A stretch of DNA of 64,000 nt from JAKFDI01 sp044508835 (GCA_044508835.1 JBIQHD010000007.1:110221-174220); one strand, 5' to 3'; shown: positions 36,430 through 47,064, counted from the stretch's first letter. The notes: generated from the sequence alone by a model not told the origin. Numbers and translations are program-made.

Positions 36430-36515
36430 CCCACCCCCTGCGCGCTTCGCGCGCCCCCTCAAGGGGGCAACACCGGCGGACCGGCAGAGCCGGATCCGCG
36501 GTGTTCGCTTGATAG
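36430..36515 (+). repeat. interspersed palindromic repeat, copy C
   Basis: Starts directly after a TGA stop with CCCACCCCCTGCGCGC, then the CGCGC hairpin, CCCCCTCAAGGGGG, CCGGCAGAGCCGG, and the tail GTGTTCGCTTGATAG. Near-identical to copies A, B and D. It lies between convergent genes. Confidence 0.85.
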
Positions 36516-36540
36516 TTTGCTTGATAGCGTGCCCGAAGCA

Positions 36541-37017
36541 TCAGGGCTTGAGCGGGATGGGAATGGCGCGGTCGACCGCCACCACGGTGACGCTGTTCTG
36601 CGGCGAGCCCTCGATCACCCGGTCGGAGTAGGTCATGTAGACCAGCGCGTTGCGCCGGGCGTCAACCATGCGCACGACGCGCAGCTTCTTGAAGACGAGG
36701 GAGATGCGCTCGCTGAACATCTCCTCCTGCGCCTGCATCGGGCCGGTGAAGGCGATGGGGCCGACCTGCTGGCAGGCGATGGACGCCTCGGCGCGGTCTT
36801 CGGCCACGCCGAGCGCGCCCTTGATGCCGCCGGTCTTGGCGCGCGAGACGTAGCAGGTCACGCCGCGCACCTTGGGGTCGTCGTAGGCATCGACCACGAT
36901 CTTGTGGTCGGGTCCGATGAACTTGAACACCGTGTCGACCTCGCCGATCGGCTCGGCCTGCACTGCGTGCAGGCCCAGCACGGCCAGGACGGCCGCCGCC
37001 GCGCGCCGCGCGCTCAT
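36541..37017 (-). CDS. creA: CreA family protein
   Basis: 158 residues: signal peptide (AAAVLAVLGLHAVQA) followed by the CreA domain with EVDTVFKFIGPDHKIVV, the conserved CYVSRAKTGG, and SIACQQVGPI. The two cysteines may pair. CreA is a conserved exported protein of unknown function, first seen next to creBCD in E. coli. Its ATG overlaps the crotonase stop (ATGA), so here it is coupled to a fatty-acid gene rather than to a two-component system. Confidence 0.88.
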   Translation of the reverse strand: MSARRAAAAVLAVLGLHAVQAEPIGEVDTVFKFIGPDHKIVVDAYDDPKVRGVTCYVSRAKTGGIKGALGVAEDRAEASIACQQVGPIAFTGPMQAQEEMFSERISLVFKKLRVVRMVDARRNALVYMTYSDRVIEGSPQNSVTVVAVDRAIPIPLKP

Positions 37018-37802
37018 CGCCCGGTCCAGCGCGGCTCGCGCTTCTCGATGAAGGCGAGCGGGCCTTCCTTGAAGTCCTCGGTGTCGCGCACGCGCAGCGC
37101 GCCCTGCTGGCTGAGCGCGCGCAGCTCGGCTTCGCCGAGGTCGTTGGCGCGGCGGACGACGGCGAGGCTCTCGCGCACCGCCACCGGCGCGTTGCGCGTG
37201 ATGCGGCGCGCCAGCGCCAGCGCCTCCTCCAGCACCTGGTCCGCCGGCACCACGTGGTTGACGAGGCCGTAGGCCTTGGCCTCGCGCGCCGGCAGCTGGG
37301 CCGCGGTGAGGATGAGCTCCAGCGCGATGCGCGGCGGCATGGCCTGCGGCAGGCGGTACAGGCCGCCGGCCGAGGCGATGAGGCCGCGCAGCACCTCGGG
37401 CAGGCCGAAGGCGGCGTCTTCCGAGGCCACGGCGAGGTCGCAGGCCAGCATCAGCTCGCAGCCGCCGGCCAGCGCCTTGCCGTTGACGGCGGCGATCCAC
37501 GGCTTGCTGCGCTCGCGGAACACGAAGCCGCCGAGCCCGCCGCGCTCGGTGCCCAGGCTCGCGCCGCGGCCGGCCGAGACCTCCTTCAGGTCGGCGCCGG
37601 CGCTGAAGGCGTCGCGGCCCGCGCCGGTGAGCACGGCGACCCACAGGTCGGGGTCGGCCTCGATCTCGTCGACGATGGCCTCCATGCGGCTGGCCACCTC
37701 GCCGTTGATGGCGTTGCGCGCCGCGGGGCGGTTCAGCGTGACGAGGGCGATGTGGCCGGGCAGGCGCTCGAGGAGGACGGCGGGGGCGGAGGTGTCGGTC
37801 AT
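37014..37802 (-). CDS. enoyl-CoA hydratase/isomerase (crotonase) family protein
   Basis: 262 residues. Crotonase fold: the oxyanion-hole segment FSAGADLKEV near 65; catalytic Glu in GGCELMLACD (near 113) and Glu in FGLPEVLRGL (near 133). Both acid residues of true hydratases are present, so it can hydrate 2-enoyl-CoA. C-terminal REPRWTGR is a common ending of beta-oxidation crotonases. It is coupled by ATGA to creA, and tesB lies 96 bases upstream on the same strand. Confidence 0.9.
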   Translation of the reverse strand: MTDTSAPAVLLERLPGHIALVTLNRPAARNAINGEVASRMEAIVDEIEADPDLWVAVLTGAGRDAFSAGADLKEVSAGRGASLGTERGGLGGFVFRERSKPWIAAVNGKALAGGCELMLACDLAVASEDAAFGLPEVLRGLIASAGGLYRLPQAMPPRIALELILTAAQLPAREAKAYGLVNHVVPADQVLEEALALARRITRNAPVAVRESLAVVRRANDLGEAELRALSQQGALRVRDTEDFKEGPLAFIEKREPRWTGR

Positions 37803-37898
37803 GGCGGCGTGGGCGAAAGCGTTGACGAGCGGGGAAAGATACCGCCCGGCCCGCGCCGGCGAAGTCCCGTGCGCGACGCCCCGGCGGCCCGGCGCGGC

Positions 37899-38786
37899 TC
37901 AGGGCGCCTTCGCCTTCGCCTTCGACGGGTCGCGCGGGCGCATCAGCCCCTCCTGCGCCACCGAGGCGACGAGCCGCCCGTCCTGCGTGAACACGCTGCC
38001 GCGGCAGAAGCCGCGCGCCCCGCCGGCGGCAGGCGACTCGGTCACGTAGAGCAGCCACTCGTCCATGCGGAAGTCGTCGTGGAACCACATCGCGTGGTCC
38101 AGGCTCACGCCCTGCACGTTGCCCTTGAAGAAGCTCAGGCCGTGCGGCATCAGCGCCGAGCGCAGCAGGCCGAAATCGGACGAATACGCCAGCATCGCCT
38201 GGTGCAGCACCGGGTCGTCGGGCAGGCGGCCGGTGGCGCGGAACCACGAGTCGTTGCGCGGCGGGCGCACGGGCGGGTCGAACGGGTCCAGCGGCTCGAT
38301 CTGGCGGATCTCGATCGCCGTCTCGGCATGCAGCACGGCGCGCAGGCGCTCGGGCAGGCGGTGCATGTTCCGGCGGCGCAGCTCGTTGTCGCTGACGAGG
38401 CCGTCGGGCCCGGGCACCTGCGGCATGGCGTCGGCATGGTGCGGGCCGTCCTCCTTCACCTGGAACGAGGCCTGCAAGTTGAAGATGGCCTGCCCGTGCT
38501 GGATGGCGACTACCCGCCGCGTGGTGAAGCTGCCGCCGTCGCGGATGCGGTCGACGTCGTAGACGATCCTGGCGCTCTTGTCGCCGGGGCGCAGGAAGTA
38601 GGCGTGCAGCGAGTGCGCGCGGCGCGTGGCGTCGACCGTCAGCGCGGCCGCCATCAGGGCCTGGCCGAGCACCTGGCCGCCGAAGACCGCGGGGCTGCCG
38701 ATGTCGCCGCTGATGCCGCGAAAGAGGTTGTGCTCCAGGCGCTCGACCTGCAGCAGTTCGACGAGTTCTCTGACGTGGGCGTTCAT
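37899..38786 (-). CDS. tesB: acyl-CoA thioesterase II
   Basis: 295 residues: double hot-dog fold. Signature HSLHAYFLRPG near residue 58, the catalytic Asp in YSSDFGLL near 202, SLDHAMWFHDDFRMDEWLLY near 228-247, and a C-terminal VAQEGLMR near 275. It hydrolyses medium/long acyl-CoA in the cytosol. A Lys/Ala tail (SKAKAKAP) is extra. It is divergent from metY. Confidence 0.93.
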   Translation of the reverse strand: MNAHVRELVELLQVERLEHNLFRGISGDIGSPAVFGGQVLGQALMAAALTVDATRRAHSLHAYFLRPGDKSARIVYDVDRIRDGGSFTTRRVVAIQHGQAIFNLQASFQVKEDGPHHADAMPQVPGPDGLVSDNELRRRNMHRLPERLRAVLHAETAIEIRQIEPLDPFDPPVRPPRNDSWFRATGRLPDDPVLHQAMLAYSSDFGLLRSALMPHGLSFFKGNVQGVSLDHAMWFHDDFRMDEWLLYVTESPAAGGARGFCRGSVFTQDGRLVASVAQEGLMRPRDPSKAKAKAP

Positions 38787-38868
38787 CCGCCGATGATCGC
38801 ACGCAGGCCCTGCCCGCCGCGGCCTGCCTACACTTGGCGGATTCCCCCGACCCCACAGGAGCGCCCCA

Positions 38869-40140
38869 GTGAAATTCGAGACCCTGGCCGTGCACGGCGG
38901 CTATTCCCCCGACCCCACCACCAAGTCGGCCGCGGTGCCGATCTACCAGACCACGTCGTACGCCTTCGACAACACCCAGCACGGCGCCGACCTGTTCGAC
39001 CTGAAGGTCGCGGGCAACATCTACACGCGCATCATGAACCCGACCACCGGCGTGCTCGAGGCGCGCATGGCGGCGCTCGAAGGCGGCGTCGGCGCGCTGG
39101 CGGTGGCCTCGGGCATGGCGGCCATCACCTACGCCATCCAGACCATCGCCGAGGCGGGCGACAACATCATCTCCTCGGCCGCGCTCTACGGCGGCACCTA
39201 CAACCTCTTCGCCCACACGCTGCCGCAGCAGGGCATCGAGACCCGCTTCGCCGACGCGAGCAAGCCCGAGACCTTCGAGCCGCTGATCGACGCGCGCACC
39301 AAGGCCATCTTCTGCGAGTCGATCGGCAACCCGCTGGGCAACGTGACCGACTTCAAGGCGCTGGCCGACATCGCCCACAGGCACGGCATCCCGCTGATCG
39401 TCGACAACACCGTGCCCAGCCCCTACCTGTGCCGGCCCTTCGAGCACGGCGCCGACATCGTGGTGCACGCGCTCACCAAGTACCTCGGCGGCCACGGCAA
39501 CTCGATCGGCGGCGTGATCGTCGACTCCGGCAAGTTCCCGTGGGCGCAGCACAAGCAGCGCTTCAAGCGCCTGAACGAGCCCGACGTGAGCTACCACGGC
39601 GTCGTCTACACCGAGGCGCTGGGCGAGGCCGCCTACATCGGCCGCGCGCGCGTCGTGCCGCTGCGCAACATGGGCGCGGCGCTGAGCCCGTTCAACGCCT
39701 TCCTCATCCTGCAGGGCATCGAGACGGTGGCGCTGCGCATGGACCGCATCTGCGACAACACCCTGGCCGTGGCGCGGCACCTGCAGAAGCACCCGAAGGT
39801 GAAGTGGGTCAACTACGCCGGCCTGCCCGAGCACGCCGACCATGCGCTGGTGCAGCGCTACATGGGCGGGCGCGCCTCCGGGATCATGACCTTCGGCGTG
39901 CAGGGCGGCCTCGAGGGCGGCGCGCGCTTCCAGGACGCGCTCAAGCTCGTCACGCGGCTGGTGAACATCGGCGACGCGAAGTCGCTCGCCTGCCACCCGG
40001 CCTCCACCACGCACCGGCAGCTCTCGCCCGACGAGCTGGCCAAGGCCGGCGTCACGGTCGACACCGTGCGGCTGTCGATCGGCATCGAGCACATCGACGA
40101 CCTCATCGCCGACCTGGACCAGGCGCTGGCGGCGGTGTGA
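38869..40140 (+). CDS. metY: O-acetylhomoserine aminocarboxypropyltransferase / sulfhydrylase
   Basis: 423-residue PLP enzyme of the Cys/Met metabolism family that forms homocysteine (or methionine) from O-acetylhomoserine and sulfide (or methanethiol). The start is GTG, 8 bases behind CAGGAG, giving KFETLAVHGGY. PLP Lys lies in HALTKYLGGHGNSIGG near residue 205; SGMAAITYAI near 81 and IVDNTVPSPYL near 180 are typical. Length matches the MetY rather than the shorter MetZ group. Divergent from tesB. Confidence 0.92.
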   Translation: MKFETLAVHGGYSPDPTTKSAAVPIYQTTSYAFDNTQHGADLFDLKVAGNIYTRIMNPTTGVLEARMAALEGGVGALAVASGMAAITYAIQTIAEAGDNIISSAALYGGTYNLFAHTLPQQGIETRFADASKPETFEPLIDARTKAIFCESIGNPLGNVTDFKALADIAHRHGIPLIVDNTVPSPYLCRPFEHGADIVVHALTKYLGGHGNSIGGVIVDSGKFPWAQHKQRFKRLNEPDVSYHGVVYTEALGEAAYIGRARVVPLRNMGAALSPFNAFLILQGIETVALRMDRICDNTLAVARHLQKHPKVKWVNYAGLPEHADHALVQRYMGGRASGIMTFGVQGGLEGGARFQDALKLVTRLVNIGDAKSLACHPASTTHRQLSPDELAKAGVTVDTVRLSIGIEHIDDLIADLDQALAAV

Positions 40141-40151
40141 GGGCCGAAATG

Positions 40152-40230
40152 AAACAACCCCCACGCTCACTTCGCTCGCTGCCCCCCGAGGGGGCGCGTC
40201 AGTGGCTTCGGGCGGCCGGGCGCCACTGAC
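40152..40230 (+). repeat. second-type palindromic repeat abutting the selD start
   Basis: Related but distinct element with CCCCCACGCTCACTTCGCTC and CCCCCCGAGGGGGC. It ends in a perfect 9-bp stem GTCAGTGGC (40198-40206) / GCCACTGAC (40222-40230). The stem's last base lies immediately before the selD ATG, so no ribosome site is available outside the hairpin. Confidence 0.75.
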
Positions 40231-41280
40231 ATGCCGCCGACCGCGCCGCTGCGCCTGACCAGCTTCTCGCACGGCGGCGGCTGCGGCTGCAAGATCGCGC
40301 CGGGCGTGCTGTCGCAGATCCTGAAGGACAGCGGCGGCGGCCTGATCCCGCCGCAGCTGCTGGTGGGCATCGAGACGGCCGACGACGCCGCGGTCTGGCA
40401 GCTCAACGACGAGCAGGCGCTGGTGGCCACCACCGACTTCTTCATGCCGATCGTCGACGACCCGTTCGACTTCGGCCGCATCGCCGCCACCAACGCCATC
40501 AGCGACGTCTACGCCATGGGCGGCACGCCGATCATGGCGCTGGCGCTGGTGGCGATGCCGGTGAACGCGCTGCCGCTGGAAGTGATCGGGCGCATCGTCG
40601 AGGGCGGCCGCTCGGTCTGCCGCGACGCGGGCATCCCCGTCGCCGGCGGCCACACCATCGACTCGGTGGAGCCGATCTACGGCCTGGTGGTGATGGGCCT
40701 CGTGCACCCGAAGAAGCTGCGGCGCAACGCCGACGCGAAGGCCGGCGACGCGCTCGTGCTCGGCAAGCCGCTGGGCGTGGGGGTGCTGTCGGCGGCGCTG
40801 AAGAAGAACCGGCTCGATGCCGCCGGCTACGCGCGCCTCGTCGACACCACCACGCGGCTGAACACGCCGGGGATCCGTTTCGGCGGCATGCCGGGCGTGC
40901 ATGCGCTGACCGACGTCACCGGCTTCGGCCTGGCGGGCCATGCGCTGGAACTCGCGCGCGGCGCGGGCCTGGCGGCCGAGATCGACTGGTCGGCGGTGCC
41001 GCTGCTCGACGGCGTGGCGGCCCTGGCCGCCGAGGGGCTGGTGACCGGCGCTTCGGGCCGCAACTGGGCCGGCTACGGCAGCGAGGTTCGGCTGGACGCC
41101 GGGCTGCCGGCGGCCGCCAGGGACCTGGCGAGCGATCCGCAGACCTCCGGCGGGCTGCTGGTGAGCTGCGATCCGGCGGTGGCCGGCGAGGTGCTCGCGG
41201 TCTTCCGCGAGGAGGGGTTCGGCGAGGCCGCAGTCATCGGGCGGATGACCGAAGGCTCGGGGCTCGCGCTGCGGCCCTGA
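40231..41280 (+). CDS. selD: selenide, water dikinase (selenophosphate synthetase), Cys form
   Basis: 349 residues. The catalytic loop reads GGGCGCKIAP near residue 16, with Cys where many orthologues have selenocysteine, so no Sec insertion is needed. ATP/Mg site residues include ETADDAAVW near 50 and ATTDFFMPIVDDP near 70. PIYGLVVMG near 146 and DPQTSGGLLVSC near 304 close the active site. It makes selenophosphate for Sec-tRNA and selenouridine; no selA, selB or mnmH is in the window. Its ATG follows a palindromic repeat with no space and no Shine-Dalgarno sequence. Confidence 0.94.
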   Translation: MPPTAPLRLTSFSHGGGCGCKIAPGVLSQILKDSGGGLIPPQLLVGIETADDAAVWQLNDEQALVATTDFFMPIVDDPFDFGRIAATNAISDVYAMGGTPIMALALVAMPVNALPLEVIGRIVEGGRSVCRDAGIPVAGGHTIDSVEPIYGLVVMGLVHPKKLRRNADAKAGDALVLGKPLGVGVLSAALKKNRLDAAGYARLVDTTTRLNTPGIRFGGMPGVHALTDVTGFGLAGHALELARGAGLAAEIDWSAVPLLDGVAALAAEGLVTGASGRNWAGYGSEVRLDAGLPAAARDLASDPQTSGGLLVSCDPAVAGEVLAVFREEGFGEAAVIGRMTEGSGLALRP

Positions 41281-41329
41281 GCCGGGCCGCGCGCCGCCGG
41301 AGGGCGGCCGCGCGGCGGGTTGCCGGCGA

Positions 41330-41569
41330 TCAGCCGATGTGGCGGTCGACCGCGGCGCGCAGGTCGGCGGCCATGCCCGGATCGGTCTTCTCGATCTGCA
41401 GGGCGTAGGCGCGCACGGCGACGGCATCGCGCGAGCGGCGGCGGGCCTCGGCGCTGGCGCGCACCGCGGTGCGCAGCGAACGGAGCGCGTCGAACGCCTG
41501 GCCGAACCAGACGGCGCCACGGGGCGCGGCGATGGCGGGAGGGACAATGACGTGGACTTGGGAGCTCAT
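41330..41569 (-). CDS. small conserved-looking protein of unknown function
   Basis: 79 residues: Val/Pro-rich start (SSQVHVIVPPAIAAPRGAVW) followed by an Arg/Ala-rich helical half ending MAADLRAAVDRHIG. No family recognised, but the start has a good ribosome site (AAAGGAAT, about 7 bases before ATG) and the gene stands between two plus-strand genes on its own. Probably cytosolic. Confidence rests on the translation signal and gene-like composition. Confidence 0.6.
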   Translation of the reverse strand: MSSQVHVIVPPAIAAPRGAVWFGQAFDALRSLRTAVRASAEARRRSRDAVAVRAYALQIEKTDPGMAADLRAAVDRHIG

Positions 41570-41704
41570 GGTGTATTCCTTTCGTGTCTGCGGAAGAGAT
41601 ATTAGGGAAAACCCGAACTCTTGGGTGCAGTAGGGTCATGCGTTTCGCGTGACTTCCTGACGCTGCGCAAGCCCGGCGGCGTCCGCCCACTCCAGGACCT
41701 GCCC

Positions 41705-42250
41705 ATGCCCCGCCTTCCCTACAAGACCGACGAAGAGGCCGGCCCCGCCGACCTGGTGGCCTCGATCCGCCAGCGGCGCGGCGGCCGCCTCGCCAACCTC
41801 GACCGCGTGCTGCTCCACAGCCCGGCCTTCGCCCGCGGCTGGGGCGAGATGATGCCGCGGGTGCGCAACGAGCTGGCGCTCGCGCCGCTGCTCAAGGAGC
41901 TGGCGATGTGCGCCGTGGCCGCGCTGAACGACGCCGAGTACGAGTTCCACCACCACGGCCCGCTCTACCTGCAGGCCGGCGGCACGCAGGCGCAGCTCGA
42001 CGCGCTGCGCGCCATCGGCCGGGACCCCGCCGCCGGCGACCTGGCCGGGCGCTTCGACCCGCTGCAGCGCGCCGCCCTGCAGCTGAGCATCGAGATGACG
42101 CGCGACGTGAAGGTGTCCGACGCCACCTTCGCCGCCACCCGCGAAGCGCTCGGCGACGACGGGCACCTGTTCGAGCTGGTCGGCGTGATCGCCGCCTACA
42201 ACATGGTGTCGCGCATCCTCGTCGCGCTGGAGGTCGGGGTCGAGACCTGA
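41705..42250 (+). CDS. carboxymuconolactone decarboxylase (AhpD-like) family protein
   Basis: 181 residues, all-helical. CMD-like region around residues 40-120 (PRVRNELALAPLLKELAMC...EYEFHHHGPLY). The redox CxxC of AhpD is absent; only one Cys (AMCAVAAL) stands in the helix, and His residues follow as HHH. It is therefore a CMD-fold protein without peroxidase-type thiols. Start ATG at MPRLPYKTD is chosen; an upstream in-frame start would add an unlikely leader. Substrate unknown. Confidence 0.78.
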   Translation: MPRLPYKTDEEAGPADLVASIRQRRGGRLANLDRVLLHSPAFARGWGEMMPRVRNELALAPLLKELAMCAVAALNDAEYEFHHHGPLYLQAGGTQAQLDALRAIGRDPAAGDLAGRFDPLQRAALQLSIEMTRDVKVSDATFAATREALGDDGHLFELVGVIAAYNMVSRILVALEVGVET

Positions 42251-42368
42251 GGGAGACGGCGCACGCGCGTTCAAGATCGGGCCCTCGATGCCGACAACCG
42301 TGTGAGCGAGCGCCTGCGGTCATCGGCCGGGGCGCGCCCCGGCAGTCCCCGCAGTTTCCCGACCCTCG

Positions 42369-44507
42369 ATGACACGGCTCGAACCGACACGGCCCCCTCC
42401 TTCCGCCCCGATGCATCCCGCCGACTGCCCCGAACTCGCCGCGGCGCAGAACCCGTACCTGCAGGCCGTGCAGCGGCTCGACCGCATCGGATTCCTGCGC
42501 TGGGGCGCGGGCCGGCGGATGGCCGAGGTCTCGCCGGAGGCGCGCCGCCTCCTCGGGCTGCCCGTCGAGGGCGACCTGACGCTCGGCGACTGCCTCGCCC
42601 GGGTGCAGCGGCGCTCGGTGCCGCCGCTGCGCGACGCCTGGGGCGAGGCCATCGAGACGCGGCGGCCGGACTTCGAGCATGCGCTGCAGGTCGTGGTCGA
42701 CGGGCGCCGCCGCTCGCTCAAGCTCGCCGCCACGCTGCGCTTCGGGCCCGACGGCGAGCTGGCCGACTGCCTGGTGGCGTTCCGCGACACGACGCTCGGC
42801 AGGCGGCTGGCCGAGGCGCTGGGCGACTCCCGGAAGAAGCTCGACGAGGCGCAGGAGATCGCCCACATCGGCCACTGGGAGGTCGACCTGTACCGCCACA
42901 AGGCCACCTGCTCGCGCGAAGCCATGCGCATCTGCGGCGCGCCGGCGGACTGGAAGCCGAGCGCCCGGGGCCTGCTCGACCTGGTCCCCGCCGATCAGCG
43001 GCCCGACCTGCTGGCCGGCTTCTCGCAGGCGCTCGCGGCGCGGCGCAGCCACTTCGACTACGACTTCAGCCTGGTCGACGCCGAGGGCCAGACGCGCGAG
43101 ATCCACGGCCGCGTGCGCGTCGCCTACGGCTCGAGCGGCGAGCCGGCGCGGCTGACGGGCACCATCCAGGACGTGTCCGAGCTCACGGGCTACCGGCGCC
43201 AGCTCCATTCGCTGGCCAACTTCGACCCGCTGACCACCCTGCCCAACCGGGTGCTGATGCTCGAGCGCATGCGCGAGGCCCTGGCCAAGGCGGCCTGGCA
43301 GAAGCAGGAATGCGCCGCGCTGATGCTCGACCTCGACCGCTTCAAGGACGTGAACGAGTCGATGGGCCACGCCGCCGGCGACCAGCTGCTCAAGCAGGCG
43401 GCGGCGCGGCTGTCGCAGGCGCTGCGGCACTACGACACGGTGGCCCGCATGGGCGGCGACGAGTTCGCCATCCTGCTGCCCGAGGTGCGCCGCGCCGACG
43501 ACCTGACGGGCATCGCGAGCAAGGTGCTGCAGGCGTTCTCGGCGCCGTTCGCCATCGGCGGGCGCGAGCTGTTCGTCACCGCCAGCCTCGGCGCGGCGCT
43601 CTATCCGCAGGACGCCCAGGCGGCCGAGGAACTGCTGCAGTACGCCGACGCGGCGCTGTACTCGGCCAAGGCCAAGGGCCGCAACAACGTGCAGTTCTAT
43701 TCGCCGCAGCTCACGGCGCAGGCCTCGGGGCGGCTCACGCTGGAGAGCGAGCTGCGCCGCGGCGTCGAGCGCGGCGAGCTCGAGCTCTTCTACCAGCCGA
43801 AGATCGACCTGGCGTCGCGGTGCGTCGTCGGCGCCGAGGCGCTGATGCGCTGGCGCCATCCCGAGCGCGGGCTGGTCGCGCCCTTCACCTTCATCCCGAT
43901 GGCCGAGGAGACCGGCCTCATCGTGCGCATGGGCGCGTGGGCGCTGCACGACGCCTGCCGCCGGGCGGTGCGCTGGAACGCGGGCCGCGACGGCGCGCCG
44001 ATCCCCATCGCCGTCAACCTGTCGGCGCGGCAGTTCATCGACGGCGACGTCGTGGGCACCGTGCGCGCGGCGCTCGCCGGCACGGGCTGCCGGCCGCAGT
44101 GGCTGGAGCTCGAGATCACCGAAAGCCTGCTGCTGGACGGGCGCGACGACATCCGCGCCAGCCTGGACGCGCTGGCGGGGCTTGGCCTCGTCATCGCCAT
44201 CGACGACTTCGGCACCGGCTATTCGGCGCTCAGCTACCTGACGCGCTTTCCGGTGCACACGCTCAAGATCGACCGCTCGTTCGTGATCGACCTGCCCACC
44301 AAGCGCAGCAGCACCGAGCTCACGCGCGCCATCGTCTCGCTGGGCAAGAGCCTGCAGATGAAGCTGGTGGCCGAGGGCGTGGAGACGAGCGAGCAGGCCG
44401 ACTACCTACAGCACATCGGCTGCGAGCAGGCGCAGGGCTATCTGTTCGGCAAGCCGGTGGAGGCGAACGCCTTCGAGGCGTTGCTCGATCCGGCGGCCGG
44501 GGAATGA
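42369..44507 (+). CDS. PAS-GGDEF-EAL c-di-GMP protein
   Basis: 712 residues, soluble. Two PAS-like regions (about 30-140, 155-275: IAHIGHWEVDLYR), then GGDEF (about 285-440) with intact MGGDEFAI, and EAL (about 455-705) with AEALMRW, DDFGTGYSAL and AEGVETSEQA. Both catalytic motifs are intact. No membrane segment. Separated from its neighbours by more than 100 bases on the 5' side; a 10-bp perfect hairpin follows the stop, before the convergent zinc-ribbon gene. Confidence 0.92.
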   Translation: MTRLEPTRPPPSAPMHPADCPELAAAQNPYLQAVQRLDRIGFLRWGAGRRMAEVSPEARRLLGLPVEGDLTLGDCLARVQRRSVPPLRDAWGEAIETRRPDFEHALQVVVDGRRRSLKLAATLRFGPDGELADCLVAFRDTTLGRRLAEALGDSRKKLDEAQEIAHIGHWEVDLYRHKATCSREAMRICGAPADWKPSARGLLDLVPADQRPDLLAGFSQALAARRSHFDYDFSLVDAEGQTREIHGRVRVAYGSSGEPARLTGTIQDVSELTGYRRQLHSLANFDPLTTLPNRVLMLERMREALAKAAWQKQECAALMLDLDRFKDVNESMGHAAGDQLLKQAAARLSQALRHYDTVARMGGDEFAILLPEVRRADDLTGIASKVLQAFSAPFAIGGRELFVTASLGAALYPQDAQAAEELLQYADAALYSAKAKGRNNVQFYSPQLTAQASGRLTLESELRRGVERGELELFYQPKIDLASRCVVGAEALMRWRHPERGLVAPFTFIPMAEETGLIVRMGAWALHDACRRAVRWNAGRDGAPIPIAVNLSARQFIDGDVVGTVRAALAGTGCRPQWLELEITESLLLDGRDDIRASLDALAGLGLVIAIDDFGTGYSALSYLTRFPVHTLKIDRSFVIDLPTKRSSTELTRAIVSLGKSLQMKLVAEGVETSEQADYLQHIGCEQAQGYLFGKPVEANAFEALLDPAAGE

Positions 44508-44547
44508 CGCGCGGGAACGAGGCGGGGAGGACGGGGCGGCGGGAAGC

Positions 44548-44570
44548 GCTGCCCGCGGGGCGCGGGCAGC
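44548..44570. terminator. GC-rich hairpin between convergent genes
   Basis: Perfect stem GCTGCCCGCG/CGCGGGCAGC with a GGG loop, placed between the stop of the GGDEF-EAL gene and the stop of the 72-residue gene. No T run follows on either strand, so it is at best a Rho-type or bidirectional stop site. Confidence 0.45.
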
Positions 44571-44583
44571 GGGGGACGGGTGG

Positions 44584-44802
44584 TCAGCCCGCTTCGGCGC
44601 AGGACGGCGAACACACCATCTGCGACTTGCCGAGCAGCTTGCGGGCCTTCAGCATCGAGCGGGTGCGATGCTTGCCGCACAGGAAACACGACATCGTGCT
44701 GGCGCCCAACGCGCCGGCCGACGCGAAAGGCGAGCCGGACACCTTGCTGCGGTAGCGAAGCCCGGCTTCGTCCATCTGGGTACGCTGGGGGGGTTTGCTC
44801 AT
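44584..44802 (-). CDS. small zinc-ribbon-like protein of unknown function
   Basis: 72 residues: a basic N-terminal half (SKPPQRTQMDEAGLRYRSKV) and a C-terminal pair of cysteine motifs, CFLCGKHR (near 39) and CSPSC (near 64), that should bind one zinc. The size and basic charge suggest nucleic-acid binding, possibly ribosomal or regulatory; the family is not one I can name. A structured RNA with a strong terminator lies about 100 bases upstream on the same strand, so the gene may have its own promoter after it or be subject to attenuation. Confidence 0.7.
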   Translation of the reverse strand: MSKPPQRTQMDEAGLRYRSKVSGSPFASAGALGASTMSCFLCGKHRTRSMLKARKLLGKSQMVCSPSCAEAG

Positions 44803-44900
44803 GGTCTGCTGCGGTCCTTCGGCTTGTGGCTGGAATGAACGACCCCGGCGAGGGCAAAGCCGAAATCCGGCCCGCCCGCTGCCGCGAGGCAGCGCTGGGG

Positions 44901-44934
44901 ACAAAAGCAAAACGCCAACCCGTTCGGTTGGCGT
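44901..44934 (-). terminator. strong intrinsic terminator upstream of the zinc-ribbon gene
   Basis: On the minus strand a perfect 9-bp stem ACGCCAACC/GGTTGGCGT with loop GAACG is followed by TTTGCTTTTGT. No minus-strand protein gene ends here, so it closes a non-coding transcript or works as an attenuator of the 72-residue gene. Confidence 0.75.
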
Positions 44935-45032
44935 GTGCCCTGCGGTGGTGCGCACCGCTTGGAATTCTGGCTGCGGATACCTCGCACCCGATCCGGAAAC
45001 GCTTTCCGGCCCGGTCGCCCGGGCCGCTCCAA
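44901..45032 (-). ncRNA. candidate structured small RNA (about 130 nt)
   Basis: The 368-base space between the zinc-ribbon gene and the kinase gene has no credible ORF. On the minus strand it holds four consecutive perfect hairpins: CGGCCCGG/CCGGGCCG (45026-45007), CCGGAAA/TTTCCGG (45009-44993), GCGGTG/CACCGC (44958-44942) and the terminator. A GATAAT -10 box lies at 45045-45040, giving a start near 45032. Promoter, folded body and terminator in the right order suggest an independent sRNA; the alternative is a leader of the downstream gene. No known family recognised. Confidence 0.55.
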
Positions 45033-45170
45033 CGGCGTAATTATCGCCGATCGCCCAAAGCCCCTGCATGCGGGCGCGATTGCGCGGTGCCGGCGCCCGC
45101 AGTGGCGCGCAACCGACGCTTCGTTCCGAACCACGGCAGTGACTCGATGTAACGGTATGCTCGCGCGCTG

Positions 45171-47015
<1,845 letters not shown>

Positions 47016-47064
47016 AATGACGCTCCACTAGGGGAGCCGAGCCCCCCGCGGCAGCGCCCATTCC

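Noticed and set aside
40231..41280. Selenocysteine in SelD
   Set aside because: The catalytic position is an ordinary Cys codon (GGGCGCK); no in-frame TGA is present.
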